DNA of 64,000 nucleotides from Mongoliibacter ruber. GTDB taxonomy: Bacteria > Bacteroidota > Bacteroidia > Cytophagales > Cyclobacteriaceae. The notes beneath the pieces were generated by a model. That model saw only the letters and a program-made list of their open reading frames with translations, ran no database searches and had not been told where the DNA came from. The position numbers and the translations under genes are program-made. The stretch is taken from assembly GCF_003003005.1 (NCBI RefSeq), contig NZ_PVTR01000003.1, positions 232,890-296,889 on the forward strand. The letters run 5' to 3'. The first letter of the stretch is position 1; each line of letters opens with the position of its first letter. This document shows positions 6,543 to 15,417 of the stretch, piece after piece.

Positions 6543-8225
6543 ATGAAAAACCTCTTTCTACTTTTATTTGGCTTTTTGATCATTCAATCATCTTTCGCTA
6601 CCGAATTGTATCCTGCCATCAGCAGCTATCAGGCTGACCGGGGAGCTTTGGCCAGAAAATACAACAATCCCTTATCAGATGAATATTTTCAGCGCTTTGA
6701 CAAACTCTATAAGGACTGGCTTGACGCATTGAACAGAATGCCTTATGATTCCTACTCTTTGGATGGCAAAATGGATTACCAACTTTTTAAAAATCACCTG
6801 GAAAAAGAACTTTTCTTTCATGGTTTGGCCTATGAAGATTTCAAAAAAATAAGCCATGTGACAGACTTTAAAAATGACCTTGAAAAATTCTATCAAACCA
6901 GACGTATGGCGGTCAAGCCTGACGCCAAAGCATTGGCAGCTACTTTTACCAAAGTGGAGAATGACATCAAGCTCAAGTGGGCTACGATGAAAAAATCAAA
7001 GCCCTTTGACTCTTGGCAAAAAGCTGAATTGGCTTCACAAACTGTCGAGGCTTTAAGAAAAAGTACGGAAGAGGCTTATAATTTTTATTATGACTACGAT
7101 CCTGAGTTTACCTGGTGGATGAAAAAGCCCATGGAAAGCTTGAATGAGGTTTTTAGAGCTTACGGTGCTTTTTTGAAAGAACACTTTGAAAATACACTTG
7201 TCAAAGACGACGGATCTGGAATCATCGGGAAACCTGTCGGTAAATTGGCGATCGAAAAAGAACTCACTTTCAATATGATCCCTTACTCAGCGGAAGAATT
7301 ATTGGAAGAAGGTGAAAAACAATATGCTTGGTGTGAAGCGGAAATGATCAAGGCTTCAGAAGAATTGGGCTTTGGCAAAGACTGGAAAGAGGCTTTGGAA
7401 CACGTGAAAAACACTTATGTTCCAGCTGGTGAATGGCCTCAGATGGTGGCTGAAATGTCAGAAGAAGCTATAAAATTTCTGGAAGACAGAGATTTGTTGA
7501 CCATTCCTGACATGGCCAAGGAAACCTGGAGAACTACGATGATGTCCGCTGAAAGACAAAAGGTAAACCCTTTCTTCTTAGGTGGTGAAAGCATTATAAT
7601 ATCATATCCCACCTCTACAATGACTCAGGAAGAAAAAATGATGAGTATGCGCGGCAATAATCCTCATTTTTCAAGAGCCACAGTCCAGCACGAACTGATA
7701 CCGGGCCATCACCTTCAGCAATTTATGAACCAAAGACACTTTCCTCACAGAAGGGTGTTCAATACTCCTTTTTGGGTGGAAGGTTGGACATTATACTGGG
7801 AATTCAACCTTTGGGACAAGGATTTCCCAAGAAATGCGGAAGACCGAATAGGCATGTTGTTTTGGAGGATGCACCGTGCCGCCAGAATTGTGTTTTCTTT
7901 GAACTACCACTTAGACAAATGGACGCCACAAGAGTGTATCGACTTCCTGGTGGATAGGGTTGGGCATGAGCGCGCCAATGCAGAAGCAGAAGTCAGAAGA
8001 TCATTTGAAGGCAGCTATGGCCCACTGTATCAACTGGCTTACATGATCGGAGGACTACAAGTCTATAGTTTGAGAGATGAAATGGTGGAAAGCGGCCAAA
8101 TGACCGAAAAGGAATTCCATGATTTTTTCATCACCCAAAATTACACCCCAATAGAGCTGTTAAGGGCAAGAATGAAAGAGGATTTGCCAAAAGATTTCAA
8201 AAGTACTTGGAGGTTCCTAGATTAA
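6543..8225 (+). CDS. DUF885-family zinc peptidase-like protein
   Basis: A 560-residue exported protein with a clear signal peptide (residues 1-19, LFLLLFGFLIIQSSFA). It belongs to the DUF885 family, which resembles thermolysin-fold metallopeptidases. The presumed metal-site motif HELIPGHH is at residues 383-390, and a later VEGWTLYWE supplies the likely third ligand. The N-terminal half is helical. The substrate is unknown; a periplasmic or outer-membrane peptidase role is the usual assumption for the family. It stands alone, with the AraC terminator upstream and a convergent lipoprotein gene downstream. Confidence 0.85.
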   Translation: MKNLFLLLFGFLIIQSSFATELYPAISSYQADRGALARKYNNPLSDEYFQRFDKLYKDWLDALNRMPYDSYSLDGKMDYQLFKNHLEKELFFHGLAYEDFKKISHVTDFKNDLEKFYQTRRMAVKPDAKALAATFTKVENDIKLKWATMKKSKPFDSWQKAELASQTVEALRKSTEEAYNFYYDYDPEFTWWMKKPMESLNEVFRAYGAFLKEHFENTLVKDDGSGIIGKPVGKLAIEKELTFNMIPYSAEELLEEGEKQYAWCEAEMIKASEELGFGKDWKEALEHVKNTYVPAGEWPQMVAEMSEEAIKFLEDRDLLTIPDMAKETWRTTMMSAERQKVNPFFLGGESIIISYPTSTMTQEEKMMSMRGNNPHFSRATVQHELIPGHHLQQFMNQRHFPHRRVFNTPFWVEGWTLYWEFNLWDKDFPRNAEDRIGMLFWRMHRAARIVFSLNYHLDKWTPQECIDFLVDRVGHERANAEAEVRRSFEGSYGPLYQLAYMIGGLQVYSLRDEMVESGQMTEKEFHDFFITQNYTPIELLRARMKEDLPKDFKSTWRFLD

Positions 8226-8381
8226 TAAAATTTCAAGTTGGATATTTTGAACTTTAACAGAAAAGAAACAAAAACCTGACTCTGGGTCAATTCCGATATT
8301 AATAGATATTTAAGATACTATTGGAAATTCTTTCCACCTTTGTCGGGATTGGCTCAGAATAAGCTATGATTTAGAAAGAGG

Positions 8382-9224
8382 TCATTTTTGCAAGATGACA
8401 GCCCTATGGTCTTTAGTATAATAAGTGAAGCCAAACAATGTCTCGTTTACTTCTTTTACAATCCTTTTAACAGTGACCACTGTAATGAAAAGTGAATCCT
8501 TTTCAGTTGGTATTGACTGAGCATTATGGAACAAATCTTCCCCTCTGATTTCAAAAGTATTTCCTTGTGGCATCACAGGATAGCTAGTGGAAATGGAATT
8601 TCTTAAATTGTCCGGATTGAGATTGCGCTTAGGAATGATATTTAACTGAAGAAAAACAGAATCACTTTCATTATTCTTTTGAAACCGGATTAAATTACTG
8701 CCTTCCAATCTCAAAATCGGATCATATTCGGTTATAAATGCCGGCTTTGGGAGTTCATCGAATTTCAACACAAATTTCTTGGTTTTTTTTAAATCTATAA
8801 ATTCCCACTCTAAATAACCTGGAATGCGTACTTCCCCAACAAAATTCCAAGCACCAGATAATCTATAATCCTCATAATCACACCCTTGATCATCGCTTCT
8901 GCACATGGCAACTCCGTTTACTTTAATGTTGGCAGCGGCATAATTTACAGTACTCCTAAACCTCTCTCTTCCTGAAAAAAAACGCGTCTCTCCATCCATA
9001 CCCAGCAGGGCACCTTCCGTATAGGAAAAGCGAGCCTCAGTATGCATGTCCCACGCAAACGCAGGAGGCACTGAAATGTCCGATTCTCTCACATAAACTA
9101 TCTCTTCACTAAGGTCTTCTAAATCAGGATAAAATGAATTTGGAGGTATCGTTACCTCCTCATCCGTATGATTACACGAGGCAAAAATGAATAAGCCTAA
9201 AAACAAAATCCAACAAATTCTCAT
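8382..9224 (-). CDS. Hypothetical lipoprotein
   Basis: A 280-residue predicted lipoprotein: a short hydrophobic signal ends in LFIFASC, with the lipobox cysteine near residue 17. I do not recognise a domain. The body is beta-rich with acidic patches and has a CRSDDQGC segment near residue 110 that could form a disulfide. It converges with the DUF885 gene across 157 bases and has no operon partner. The upstream region (9225-9407) is very AT-rich and serves both this gene and the divergent small membrane protein. Confidence 0.75.
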   Translation of the reverse strand: MRICWILFLGLFIFASCNHTDEEVTIPPNSFYPDLEDLSEEIVYVRESDISVPPAFAWDMHTEARFSYTEGALLGMDGETRFFSGRERFRSTVNYAAANIKVNGVAMCRSDDQGCDYEDYRLSGAWNFVGEVRIPGYLEWEFIDLKKTKKFVLKFDELPKPAFITEYDPILRLEGSNLIRFQKNNESDSVFLQLNIIPKRNLNPDNLRNSISTSYPVMPQGNTFEIRGEDLFHNAQSIPTEKDSLFITVVTVKRIVKEVNETLFGFTYYTKDHRAVILQK

Positions 9225-9407
9225 AATAGGTATTTTCTCTCAAAAGTAATTATTTAAATTTATTTTTATAATTTTCGGATTTAATAATTCATTAATAAAA
9301 TTATAAATGATTTAAATTAATAACCAATGGTTTTGATTCAGAGATTGATTTGTCTCTCTTGAAGCAATGAACTATATTAGTAAGGAAGTTAGATTTAAAA
9401 TACAATC

Positions 9408-9668
9408 ATGACAGGTGGAATAGGTTTTTCCAGACAGGGAAAAGATTCATTTAAGCAAAACCGTGATCTCCGGATTGCAAGACCCGGTCTGAAGGATAAT
9501 CCGTATACGTCACACAAAAAAATATCTATTCAAGAGGCTGGCAATAAGTTCGATGAACTGAAAGCATGGAAAAAAGAGGAGGAAAAGAATAAGAAACACA
9601 TGAGAAACATGGTTTATCTTGGCTTTTCCTTCCTATTTATTATTGTGCTGATTTTGGTTCTAATGTGA
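9408..9668 (+). CDS. Small single-pass membrane protein
   Basis: An 86-residue protein with a basic, glycine-containing N-terminal half, a charged segment (KAWKKEEEKNKKHMRN) and one C-terminal membrane helix (YLGFSFLFIIVLILVLM) that ends the protein. The topology is a tail anchor with the N terminus in the cytoplasm. No family is recognised. The coding assignment rests on the clear ATG, the amphipathic/hydrophobic design and the tight convergent packing with pdxJ (22 bases). Confidence 0.65.
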   Translation: MTGGIGFSRQGKDSFKQNRDLRIARPGLKDNPYTSHKKISIQEAGNKFDELKAWKKEEEKNKKHMRNMVYLGFSFLFIIVLILVLM

Positions 9669-9690
9669 AAATCAATCTTTTCCCTGCCAC

Positions 9691-10407
9691 TTACATTTCC
9701 AACTGCCTTCTATACATCTGAATGGTATTTTCCAATCCATAATACAATGCATCGCAGACCAATGCATGGCCAATAGATACCTCATCTAAAAAAGGGATCA
9801 TTTTTTTGAGGTATTGGAGGTTATGAAGATCTAAATCATGTCCTGCATTTATACCAAGCCCGAGCTCTCTGGCTAAATTGGCTACTTCCACGTAAGGAGC
9901 TACTGCTTTTTCCCGATCTTGATGGTACTGAGACGCATAAGGCTCGGTGTATAGTTCGACCCTATCTGTACCCGTTTGCTTGGCAGGTTCGAAATACTTG
10001 CTTTCCGGATTGATAAAAATCGACACTCTAGTGCCGTACCCATGAAGTTCTGCTACTATATCCTTGAGCATTTCCAAGTGCTTGATGGTGTCCCAACCTG
10101 AGTTGGAGGTAATGGCATCCGGTGGATCAGGCACTAAGGTGGCTTGGGCAGGTTTGATGGTTTTGATGATCTCCATAAACCTTTTGTCAGGATAACCTTC
10201 AATATTGAATTCAGTTGTGACTACCTTGGCCAGATCCATAACATCTTGTCTGGTTATATGCCTTTCATCAGGTCGGGGGTGTACAGTGATCCCCTGTGAT
10301 CCAAATCTTTCAGCATCCAAAGCTACCTTTACCACATCAGGATTATTTCCCCCTCTTGCATTTCTAAGGGTGGCTATTTTGTTAATATTTACACTTAGTT
10401 TGGTCAT
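9691..10407 (-). CDS. pdxJ: Pyridoxine 5'-phosphate synthase
   Basis: Condenses 1-deoxyxylulose 5-phosphate with 3-amino-2-oxopropyl phosphate to make pyridoxine 5'-phosphate, the ring-forming step of vitamin B6 synthesis. The 238-residue length is typical. Family motifs are visible: an N-terminal [25 protein letters not shown] near residue 42, INPES near 131, and [13 protein letters not shown] near 190. It is transcribed away from the yqeY-like gene; a TAnnTTTG element with a TTG 18 bases upstream lies at 10435-10442 on the minus strand. No other B6 genes are nearby. Confidence 0.95.
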   Translation of the reverse strand: MTKLSVNINKIATLRNARGGNNPDVVKVALDAERFGSQGITVHPRPDERHITRQDVMDLAKVVTTEFNIEGYPDKRFMEIIKTIKPAQATLVPDPPDAITSNSGWDTIKHLEMLKDIVAELHGYGTRVSIFINPESKYFEPAKQTGTDRVELYTEPYASQYHQDREKAVAPYVEVANLARELGLGINAGHDLDLHNLQYLKKMIPFLDEVSIGHALVCDALYYGLENTIQMYRRQLEM

Positions 10408-10424
10408 TTTCCTAAATTAAAAGA

Positions 10425-10432
10425 TAATTTTG
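10425..10432 (+). promoter_or_regulatory. -7 element of yqeY-cvpA-pabA genes
   Basis: TAATTTTG matches TAnnTTTG; a TTTG lies 22 bases upstream and the yqeY-like ATG is 36 bases downstream. It lies two bases from the opposing pdxJ -7 element. Confidence 0.55.
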
Positions 10433-10434
10433 AG

Positions 10435-10442
10435 CAAATTTA
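10435..10442 (-). promoter_or_regulatory. -7 element of pdxJ
   Basis: The minus strand reads TAAATTTG with a TTG 18 bases upstream, and the pdxJ ATG lies 28 bases downstream. This is one of the best promoter matches in the window. Confidence 0.6.
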
Positions 10443-10467
10443 CACCTATAATACAAACAACAAGAGA

Positions 10468-10917
10468 ATGAGTTTAAAGGCAAGTGTAGAAAGTGAAATA
10501 AAAAAAGCCATGTTGGCAAAAGACAAAGACAGACTGCGTGCATTGCGTGCCATCAAGTCTTTGATTTTATTGGAAGAAACAAAAGGAGGTGCTGCAGAAC
10601 AACTTTCTGAGGAAGAAGAGTTGAAGCTATTGACCAAAGCTGCCAAGCAACGCAAAGACTCCGCTGATATTTATGAGCAGCAAAACAGAAAAGACCTGTA
10701 TGAGGTTGAAATGGCTGAATTGACCATTATCAATGAGTTTTTGCCACAGCAATTGAGCGAAGAAGAATTGGAAGCTGAGCTCAAAAAAATAATCGCCCAA
10801 GTAGGTGCGGAAGGTCCCAAAGACATGGGAAAAGTAATGGGTGCTGCATCAAAAGCCTTGGCCGGAAAAGCAGACGGAAAAGCAATATCTACAAAAGTAA
10901 AGTCATTACTTTCCTAA
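10468..10917 (+). CDS. GatB/YqeY domain protein
   Basis: A 149-residue stand-alone YqeY protein, related to the C-terminal tRNA-binding domain of GatB in the amidotransferase complex. It is mostly helical; the family pattern is seen in KDRLRALRAIKSLIL near the N terminus and in the C-terminal GKVMGAASKALAGKADGK. The cellular role of stand-alone YqeY is not settled. It is followed after 10 bases by cvpA and then pabA, so the three probably form an operon from the promoter at 10425-10432. Confidence 0.9.
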   Translation: MSLKASVESEIKKAMLAKDKDRLRALRAIKSLILLEETKGGAAEQLSEEEELKLLTKAAKQRKDSADIYEQQNRKDLYEVEMAELTIINEFLPQQLSEEELEAELKKIIAQVGAEGPKDMGKVMGAASKALAGKADGKAISTKVKSLLS

Positions 10918-10927
10918 TTTAAATCCT

Positions 10928-11473
10928 TTGGGAGCTCTTGATATTATCATATTGGTCTTTTGCATCTTGGGAGCTTACAGTGGCTACAGACAGGGGCTGT
11001 TTATCAGCATCCTGTCCATTGTAGCATTCATTTTAGCGGTACTCCTGGCTTTCCATTTCATGGATTGGGGAGCCCAGGTTCTGGCTTCAAGGGTCGATGA
11101 AATGACATTTGCACTTCCATTTATCGCCTTTATAATGATTTTTTTAGGGGTGATCCTGATTATCAGGGGTCTTGCTTTTTTGGTAAAAAAAACACTCGAT
11201 TTTACCATTTTCGGATCCGTTGACAGCATTGCTGGGGGGATTCTGGGAGTGGTGAAAACTGCATTTATCTTGAGCCTCTTTATTTGGATTGCAGATGCAT
11301 TTGAATTTAGTGTGACTGAGGAAATGAAACTCGAATCCAAATCATACGCTTACGTACAGCCATTGGCGCCGGCTATTATTTCAGCAATGGACCAATACAC
11401 CCCTATCATCAAAGATACTGTCGCCGGCATTCAGCAAATCGTAAAATCTTCTTCTGATGGTTTTATTGATTGA
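10928..11473 (+). CDS. CvpA family inner-membrane protein
   Basis: A 181-residue protein with four hydrophobic segments (about 3-20, 25-45, 62-83 and 105-125) and the family N terminus LDIIILVFCILGAYSGYRQG. CvpA was named from colicin V production in E. coli; its biochemical role remains uncertain. The start is TTG at 10928, since no ATG exists before the first membrane helix. The stop overlaps the start of pabA by 17 bases, indicating translational coupling. Confidence 0.85.
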   Translation: MGALDIIILVFCILGAYSGYRQGLFISILSIVAFILAVLLAFHFMDWGAQVLASRVDEMTFALPFIAFIMIFLGVILIIRGLAFLVKKTLDFTIFGSVDSIAGGILGVVKTAFILSLFIWIADAFEFSVTEEMKLESKSYAYVQPLAPAIISAMDQYTPIIKDTVAGIQQIVKSSSDGFID

Positions 11474-12077
11474 TAATTTTGACTCTTTTTCCCATATCCT
11501 AGCAGACTATTTTCGACAATTGGGGCTTGAATTGAAAATTGTCAGAAATGACACACCATTAGAAAGTCTCAAAGAACAAACATTTGAGGCCTTGATTCTC
11601 TCGCCTGGCCCTGGCACCCCAATTCAATCCGCCAATTTGATGGAAATTTTAGATTTTTTTGCTGATCAAATCCCTGTATTGGGAATATGCCTGGGACATC
11701 AGGCAATTGGAGAGTATTTTGGAGGACAACTGGAAAAAGGAGAAAAGCCCGTGCATGGAAAAGTGCATACAATAATTCAAACAAGTGACCACCCTGTGCT
11801 CAATGAAATCCCTGAATCTTTTAATGTCACTAGGTATCATTCCCTGCAAATAGTGGACATTCCTGCCTGTTTGGAAGTCATTTTGGAAACAGAAGAGCAT
11901 GAAGTAATGGCCTTTATACACAAGACCCTACCCATCATGGGAATCCAATACCATCCCGAAGCTCACCTCACAGAATTCGGCTTGAAAATTATCAATAACT
12001 GGCTTCACTTTTCAAATATAAATGTCAAAGGATCAAAAATTCAAGAGTATATTGATTCTGTAAATCACCAAAACTAA
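11457..12077 (+). CDS. Glutamine amidotransferase, PabA/TrpG type
   Basis: The class I glutaminase subunit that delivers ammonia for 4-amino-4-deoxychorismate (folate) or anthranilate (tryptophan) synthesis. The catalytic triad is visible: the nucleophile cysteine in GICLGHQAIGE near residue 80 and the His-Glu pair in IQYHPEAHLTE near residue 165. At 206 residues it is slightly longer than the usual 190. No PabB/TrpE partner or trp gene is nearby, so the choice between the two pathways is open. It overlaps cvpA by 17 bases. Confidence 0.88.
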   Translation: MVLLIDNFDSFSHILADYFRQLGLELKIVRNDTPLESLKEQTFEALILSPGPGTPIQSANLMEILDFFADQIPVLGICLGHQAIGEYFGGQLEKGEKPVHGKVHTIIQTSDHPVLNEIPESFNVTRYHSLQIVDIPACLEVILETEEHEVMAFIHKTLPIMGIQYHPEAHLTEFGLKIINNWLHFSNINVKGSKIQEYIDSVNHQN

Positions 12078-12133
12078 ACCCTAGTTAACTTTTTGGGGTT
12101 TTATATTAAGATTCAATTTAATATCTTTAGAAC

Positions 12134-12799
12134 ATGCAGGCATACGAATTTATAAATAACTTGATCCCTCCCTTGAAAGTCAACGACAAAGCAAAAATGG
12201 CTTTGTCCTGGATGGAGGAAATCAGGACTAACATACTGCCTGTTGTAAAAGACGGTAGTTTTTTGGGTTTTTTATCCGACGAACTCATTTACACCCTCAA
12301 CAATCCCGATATGCGTATCGGGGATTTCGAGTTTGATTCACCTACCTGTTTTGTCTATTTGGATAAACATATATATGATGTCATCAAGACTGCTTCTGAA
12401 AATGGAGTAAATATGGTGGCAGTAGTAGACAGAGAAAATCAATACTTAGGGGTGGTGACAATGGAAGATGCCATAGGAGCTTTTGCCGATACCCTATCTA
12501 TTCAATCACATGGCGCTGTTGTAATTTTGTCAATGTTTATGACAGATTACAGTTTGTTTGAGATTGCCCGAATTATAGAAACTGAAAACGCTAAAATTCT
12601 TAGCAGTTTTATATCCAATGACCCATTGGATGACAGCAAAATAAAGTTAACCCTCAAGCTGGATAAGTCTGAATTGAGACATATTAAAGCCACACTGGAA
12701 AGGTTTGGTTACAAAATCATAGACCATTATCAAGAAGAAGCAGGCGTAAGTGAAGAAAAAGACAGGATAGGCAACCTGCTTAGATTTTTGGATATCTAA
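12134..12799 (+). CDS. CBS domain protein
   Basis: A 221-residue cytoplasmic protein with two CBS modules in the first 125 residues (EEIRTNILPVVKDGSFLGFLSD and VNMVAVVDRENQYLGVVTMED) forming one Bateman domain that probably binds an adenine nucleotide. The C-terminal 90 residues have an ACT-like pattern. It precedes nadK by 10 bases, so the pair is probably cotranscribed. That placement suggests a sensory link to nucleotide or NAD metabolism, but this is inference. A TATCTTTA close to the -7 consensus lies just before the ATG. Confidence 0.82.
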   Translation: MQAYEFINNLIPPLKVNDKAKMALSWMEEIRTNILPVVKDGSFLGFLSDELIYTLNNPDMRIGDFEFDSPTCFVYLDKHIYDVIKTASENGVNMVAVVDRENQYLGVVTMEDAIGAFADTLSIQSHGAVVILSMFMTDYSLFEIARIIETENAKILSSFISNDPLDDSKIKLTLKLDKSELRHIKATLERFGYKIIDHYQEEAGVSEEKDRIGNLLRFLDI

Positions 12800-12809
12800 A
12801 ATACAGCAC

Positions 12810-13688
12810 ATGAAAATCTGTCTACATGGAATCAATCTCCAAAAGGAGTTTATTCCATTTATAGAATTATTGATAGAAACAATGACCAGCCGGGGTATCC
12901 GGATTTTTTATACAGAGAAATTTGGTAAATCTCTTCAAAAACTGGTATTGAATATACATGGAGAAATCACTGAAATCGAAAAAAAACAAATCCAGGAAAT
13001 GGATTTTTTGTTTTCTGTTGGCGGCGATGGAACCCTTCTGGACACTATTACTTTGATTGGCAAATCCGAAGTCCCTGTCTTGGGCATAAATACAGGTAGG
13101 CTGGGCTTTTTGGCTACAGTAGCCAAAGAAAATATAAAGGATGCTATAGATGACCTTCTGAAAAAAGAGTTCACAATCGAATCAAGGGCATTATTGGAAA
13201 TGGAAGCTTCCAGACCTGTCTTCAACGGAGCTGATTTTGCATTAAACGAGTTTACAATCCACAAGCGGGACACCTCTTCGATGATTACTGTGCATACCTA
13301 TATTGATGGTCAGTACCTCAATAGTTATTGGGCTGATGGTCTTATTGTAGCGACTCCAACAGGTTCGACCGGATACTCATTGAGTTGCGGTGGTCCGCTG
13401 ATAACACCTGGGGCCAGAAACTTTGTCATCACGCCTGTCAGCCCGCACAACCTGAACGTCCGTCCAATAGTCGTCTCTGATGAAAGTGAAATCAGTTTCA
13501 GAATAGAAGGACGCTCCGAAAAGTTTTTGATTTCTTTGGATTCCAGGTCCACCGCAATAGATGCAAGCGTGGAACTCAAGGTGAGAAAAGCTGCTTTTGC
13601 AGCCAAACTTGTGAAATTTTCCAAATACAACTATTTTGATACCCTGAGACAGAAATTAAATTGGGGTTTTGATATGAGGAATAGATAG
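12810..13688 (+). CDS. nadK: NAD kinase
   Basis: Phosphorylates NAD+ to NADP+ in the cytoplasm. The 292-residue protein shows the family hallmarks: GGDGTLL at residues 71-77, NTGRLGFLA near 94, and the long NAD-binding signature around DGLIVATPTGSTGYSLSCGG near 178. The length is normal. Its upstream neighbour is the CBS protein and its downstream neighbour a beta-barrel gene and uppS, an order I regard as typical of Cyclobacteriaceae. Confidence 0.96.
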   Translation: MKICLHGINLQKEFIPFIELLIETMTSRGIRIFYTEKFGKSLQKLVLNIHGEITEIEKKQIQEMDFLFSVGGDGTLLDTITLIGKSEVPVLGINTGRLGFLATVAKENIKDAIDDLLKKEFTIESRALLEMEASRPVFNGADFALNEFTIHKRDTSSMITVHTYIDGQYLNSYWADGLIVATPTGSTGYSLSCGGPLITPGARNFVITPVSPHNLNVRPIVVSDESEISFRIEGRSEKFLISLDSRSTAIDASVELKVRKAAFAAKLVKFSKYNYFDTLRQKLNWGFDMRNR

Positions 13689-13836
13689 AATTTTCTGTGA
13701 TAATTAACTATGTTTGAAGCGCTTTTATGTATTCTATTTGAGAAAGCATCAAAGCTTGTTAAACTTAACAAAAATTAACCCTACGAATACTAAAGACGGT
13801 TTTGATATCGTTTAGTACTTCATAAATTGCAACGTC

Positions 13837-14589
13837 TTGAAAAAAGTCAATTTCCTGTTTGGTCTAATTACTGCTCTCTTGATTCTTTCGGGATCAATCG
13901 CAGTTAACGAAGCAAAAGCGCAACAGTACGATTTCGGTGGAGGCCTAGGCGTCGCTGCCTATTCCGGTGAAATCGTCCGAAGGTTAGATCAGGGGAAATT
14001 GGGGCTTCAAGGAACGTTATTTGGCAGACGAAATTTTGACAATGTATGGTCTCTACGGGCCGGCCTTTCTTTTGGAAGGCTCACAGCAGCAGACAGTGTG
14101 ACCCGATTAGATCCCGCTGCCATCTACAGAGATGCCGGCTTTAGGGGCAATGTCTTGGAAGCCTCCGCAGTGATGGAGTACCATTTCTTAGACTTTACCC
14201 ATCCCCAAGCACAATTCAGGTTTTCACCTTATGGCTTCTTTGGTGTCGGAGTGAGCTATTTCAGTGCCGAAGGACAGGCCTATTTCGGGGATCCCGAGGC
14301 AGGAAGCTATTCCTTGACTACACCTATCATACCTTTTGGTGCAGGGGTAAAGTACCGATTAACCGACAGGTGGACACTTGCTGCAGAATTGGGATTCAGG
14401 GCGACGTTTACGGATCTTTTGGACAAAATAGACGGCACCCAGCCAAGTATACCAAGATTCCAGGACCCGGCAAATCCAAGCCGTCCCTTTGGAAATAACA
14501 CGGGAAATTACAGTGACAACGATTGGTATTATTTTTTAGGCGTTACAATCAGTTATTCCTTCAGTTCGGTCAAATGTTACGCTTATTAA
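13837..14589 (+). CDS. DUF6089-type outer-membrane protein
   Basis: A 250-residue secreted protein with a signal peptide (VNFLFGLITALLILSGSIAVNEAKA) and a small beta barrel: a GGGLGVAAYSGEI opening, alternating strands and an aromatic end (TISYSFSSVKCYAY). It resembles the DUF6089 proteins that precede uppS and bamA in related genomes. The start is TTG at 13837; no upstream ATG is in frame. It probably belongs to the envelope-assembly block, but no function is known. Confidence 0.75.
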   Translation: MKKVNFLFGLITALLILSGSIAVNEAKAQQYDFGGGLGVAAYSGEIVRRLDQGKLGLQGTLFGRRNFDNVWSLRAGLSFGRLTAADSVTRLDPAAIYRDAGFRGNVLEASAVMEYHFLDFTHPQAQFRFSPYGFFGVGVSYFSAEGQAYFGDPEAGSYSLTTPIIPFGAGVKYRLTDRWTLAAELGFRATFTDLLDKIDGTQPSIPRFQDPANPSRPFGNNTGNYSDNDWYYFLGVTISYSFSSVKCYAY

Positions 14590-14673
14590 TTAATTGAGCA
14601 ATAGGCTAGATTATTGAAAAAGAAATAGCATTTTTGTACCTCCAAAATAGGAAATAAATCCTTAAATGAAGGA

Positions 14674-15417
14674 ATGAAGGAATTATTAGACAGTAACAAT
14701 ATCCCTCAACATATAGCGATTATCATGGATGGAAATGGGCGTTGGGCCCAGAAAAAGGGAGCGATGAGAATCTTTGGGCATAGAAATGCACTTACCGCAG
14801 TCCGCGAATCCATTGAAATGGCAACAGAATTGGGAGTAAAACACCTTACACTTTACGCATTTTCCACTGAGAATTGGGCAAGACCAAAAGAAGAAATTAA
14901 TGCTTTGATGGAAATCCTGGTCAATTCTATCATAAAGGAAGTACCTTCCATGATGGAAAATAACATTACCCTTTCCTCCATAGGTGATATTTCCAGTCTC
15001 CCAAAAGGTGCTCAGGAAAAACTCCAAGAAGCATACGAAACAACAAAAAACAATACCGGTCTGACAGTCTACCTTGCTTTGAGTTATTCAGGCCGATGGG
15101 AGATCCAGCAAGCTGTAAAAGATATTGTCAAAAAAGTAGTCGATGGCCAGATGGGCATTGAAGATATTACACAAGCGCAGATCGCTGCGCATTTGAATAC
15201 AAAAAATATTCCTGACCCGGAACTCCTGATCAGGACTAGTGGAGAGTTGAGAATTAGCAATTTTCTACTCTGGCAACTGGCCTACTCAGAACTGTATTTT
15301 ACAGATGTGCTGTGGCCGGATTTTAGAAAAGAACACCTGGTGGAAGCTATTTTGGATTACCAAAAAAGAGAGAGACGATTTGGCAAAACAGGTGCTCAAA
15401 TTAAATCAAAAGGTTGA
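14674..15417 (+). CDS. uppS: Isoprenyl transferase (undecaprenyl diphosphate synthase)
   Basis: Makes the C55 lipid carrier for peptidoglycan and surface glycans by cis-prenyl addition of isopentenyl diphosphate to farnesyl diphosphate. The 247-residue protein has the catalytic Asp19 in IIMDGNGRWA, the FGHR motif near residue 34, the STENW motif near 69, and RTSGELRISNFLLWQ near 188. The start at 14674 is in frame; the ATG at 14666 is not. The stop TGA shares its last base with the bamA ATG, so the two genes are translationally coupled. Confidence 0.96.
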   Translation: MKELLDSNNIPQHIAIIMDGNGRWAQKKGAMRIFGHRNALTAVRESIEMATELGVKHLTLYAFSTENWARPKEEINALMEILVNSIIKEVPSMMENNITLSSIGDISSLPKGAQEKLQEAYETTKNNTGLTVYLALSYSGRWEIQQAVKDIVKKVVDGQMGIEDITQAQIAAHLNTKNIPDPELLIRTSGELRISNFLLWQLAYSELYFTDVLWPDFRKEHLVEAILDYQKRERRFGKTGAQIKSKG

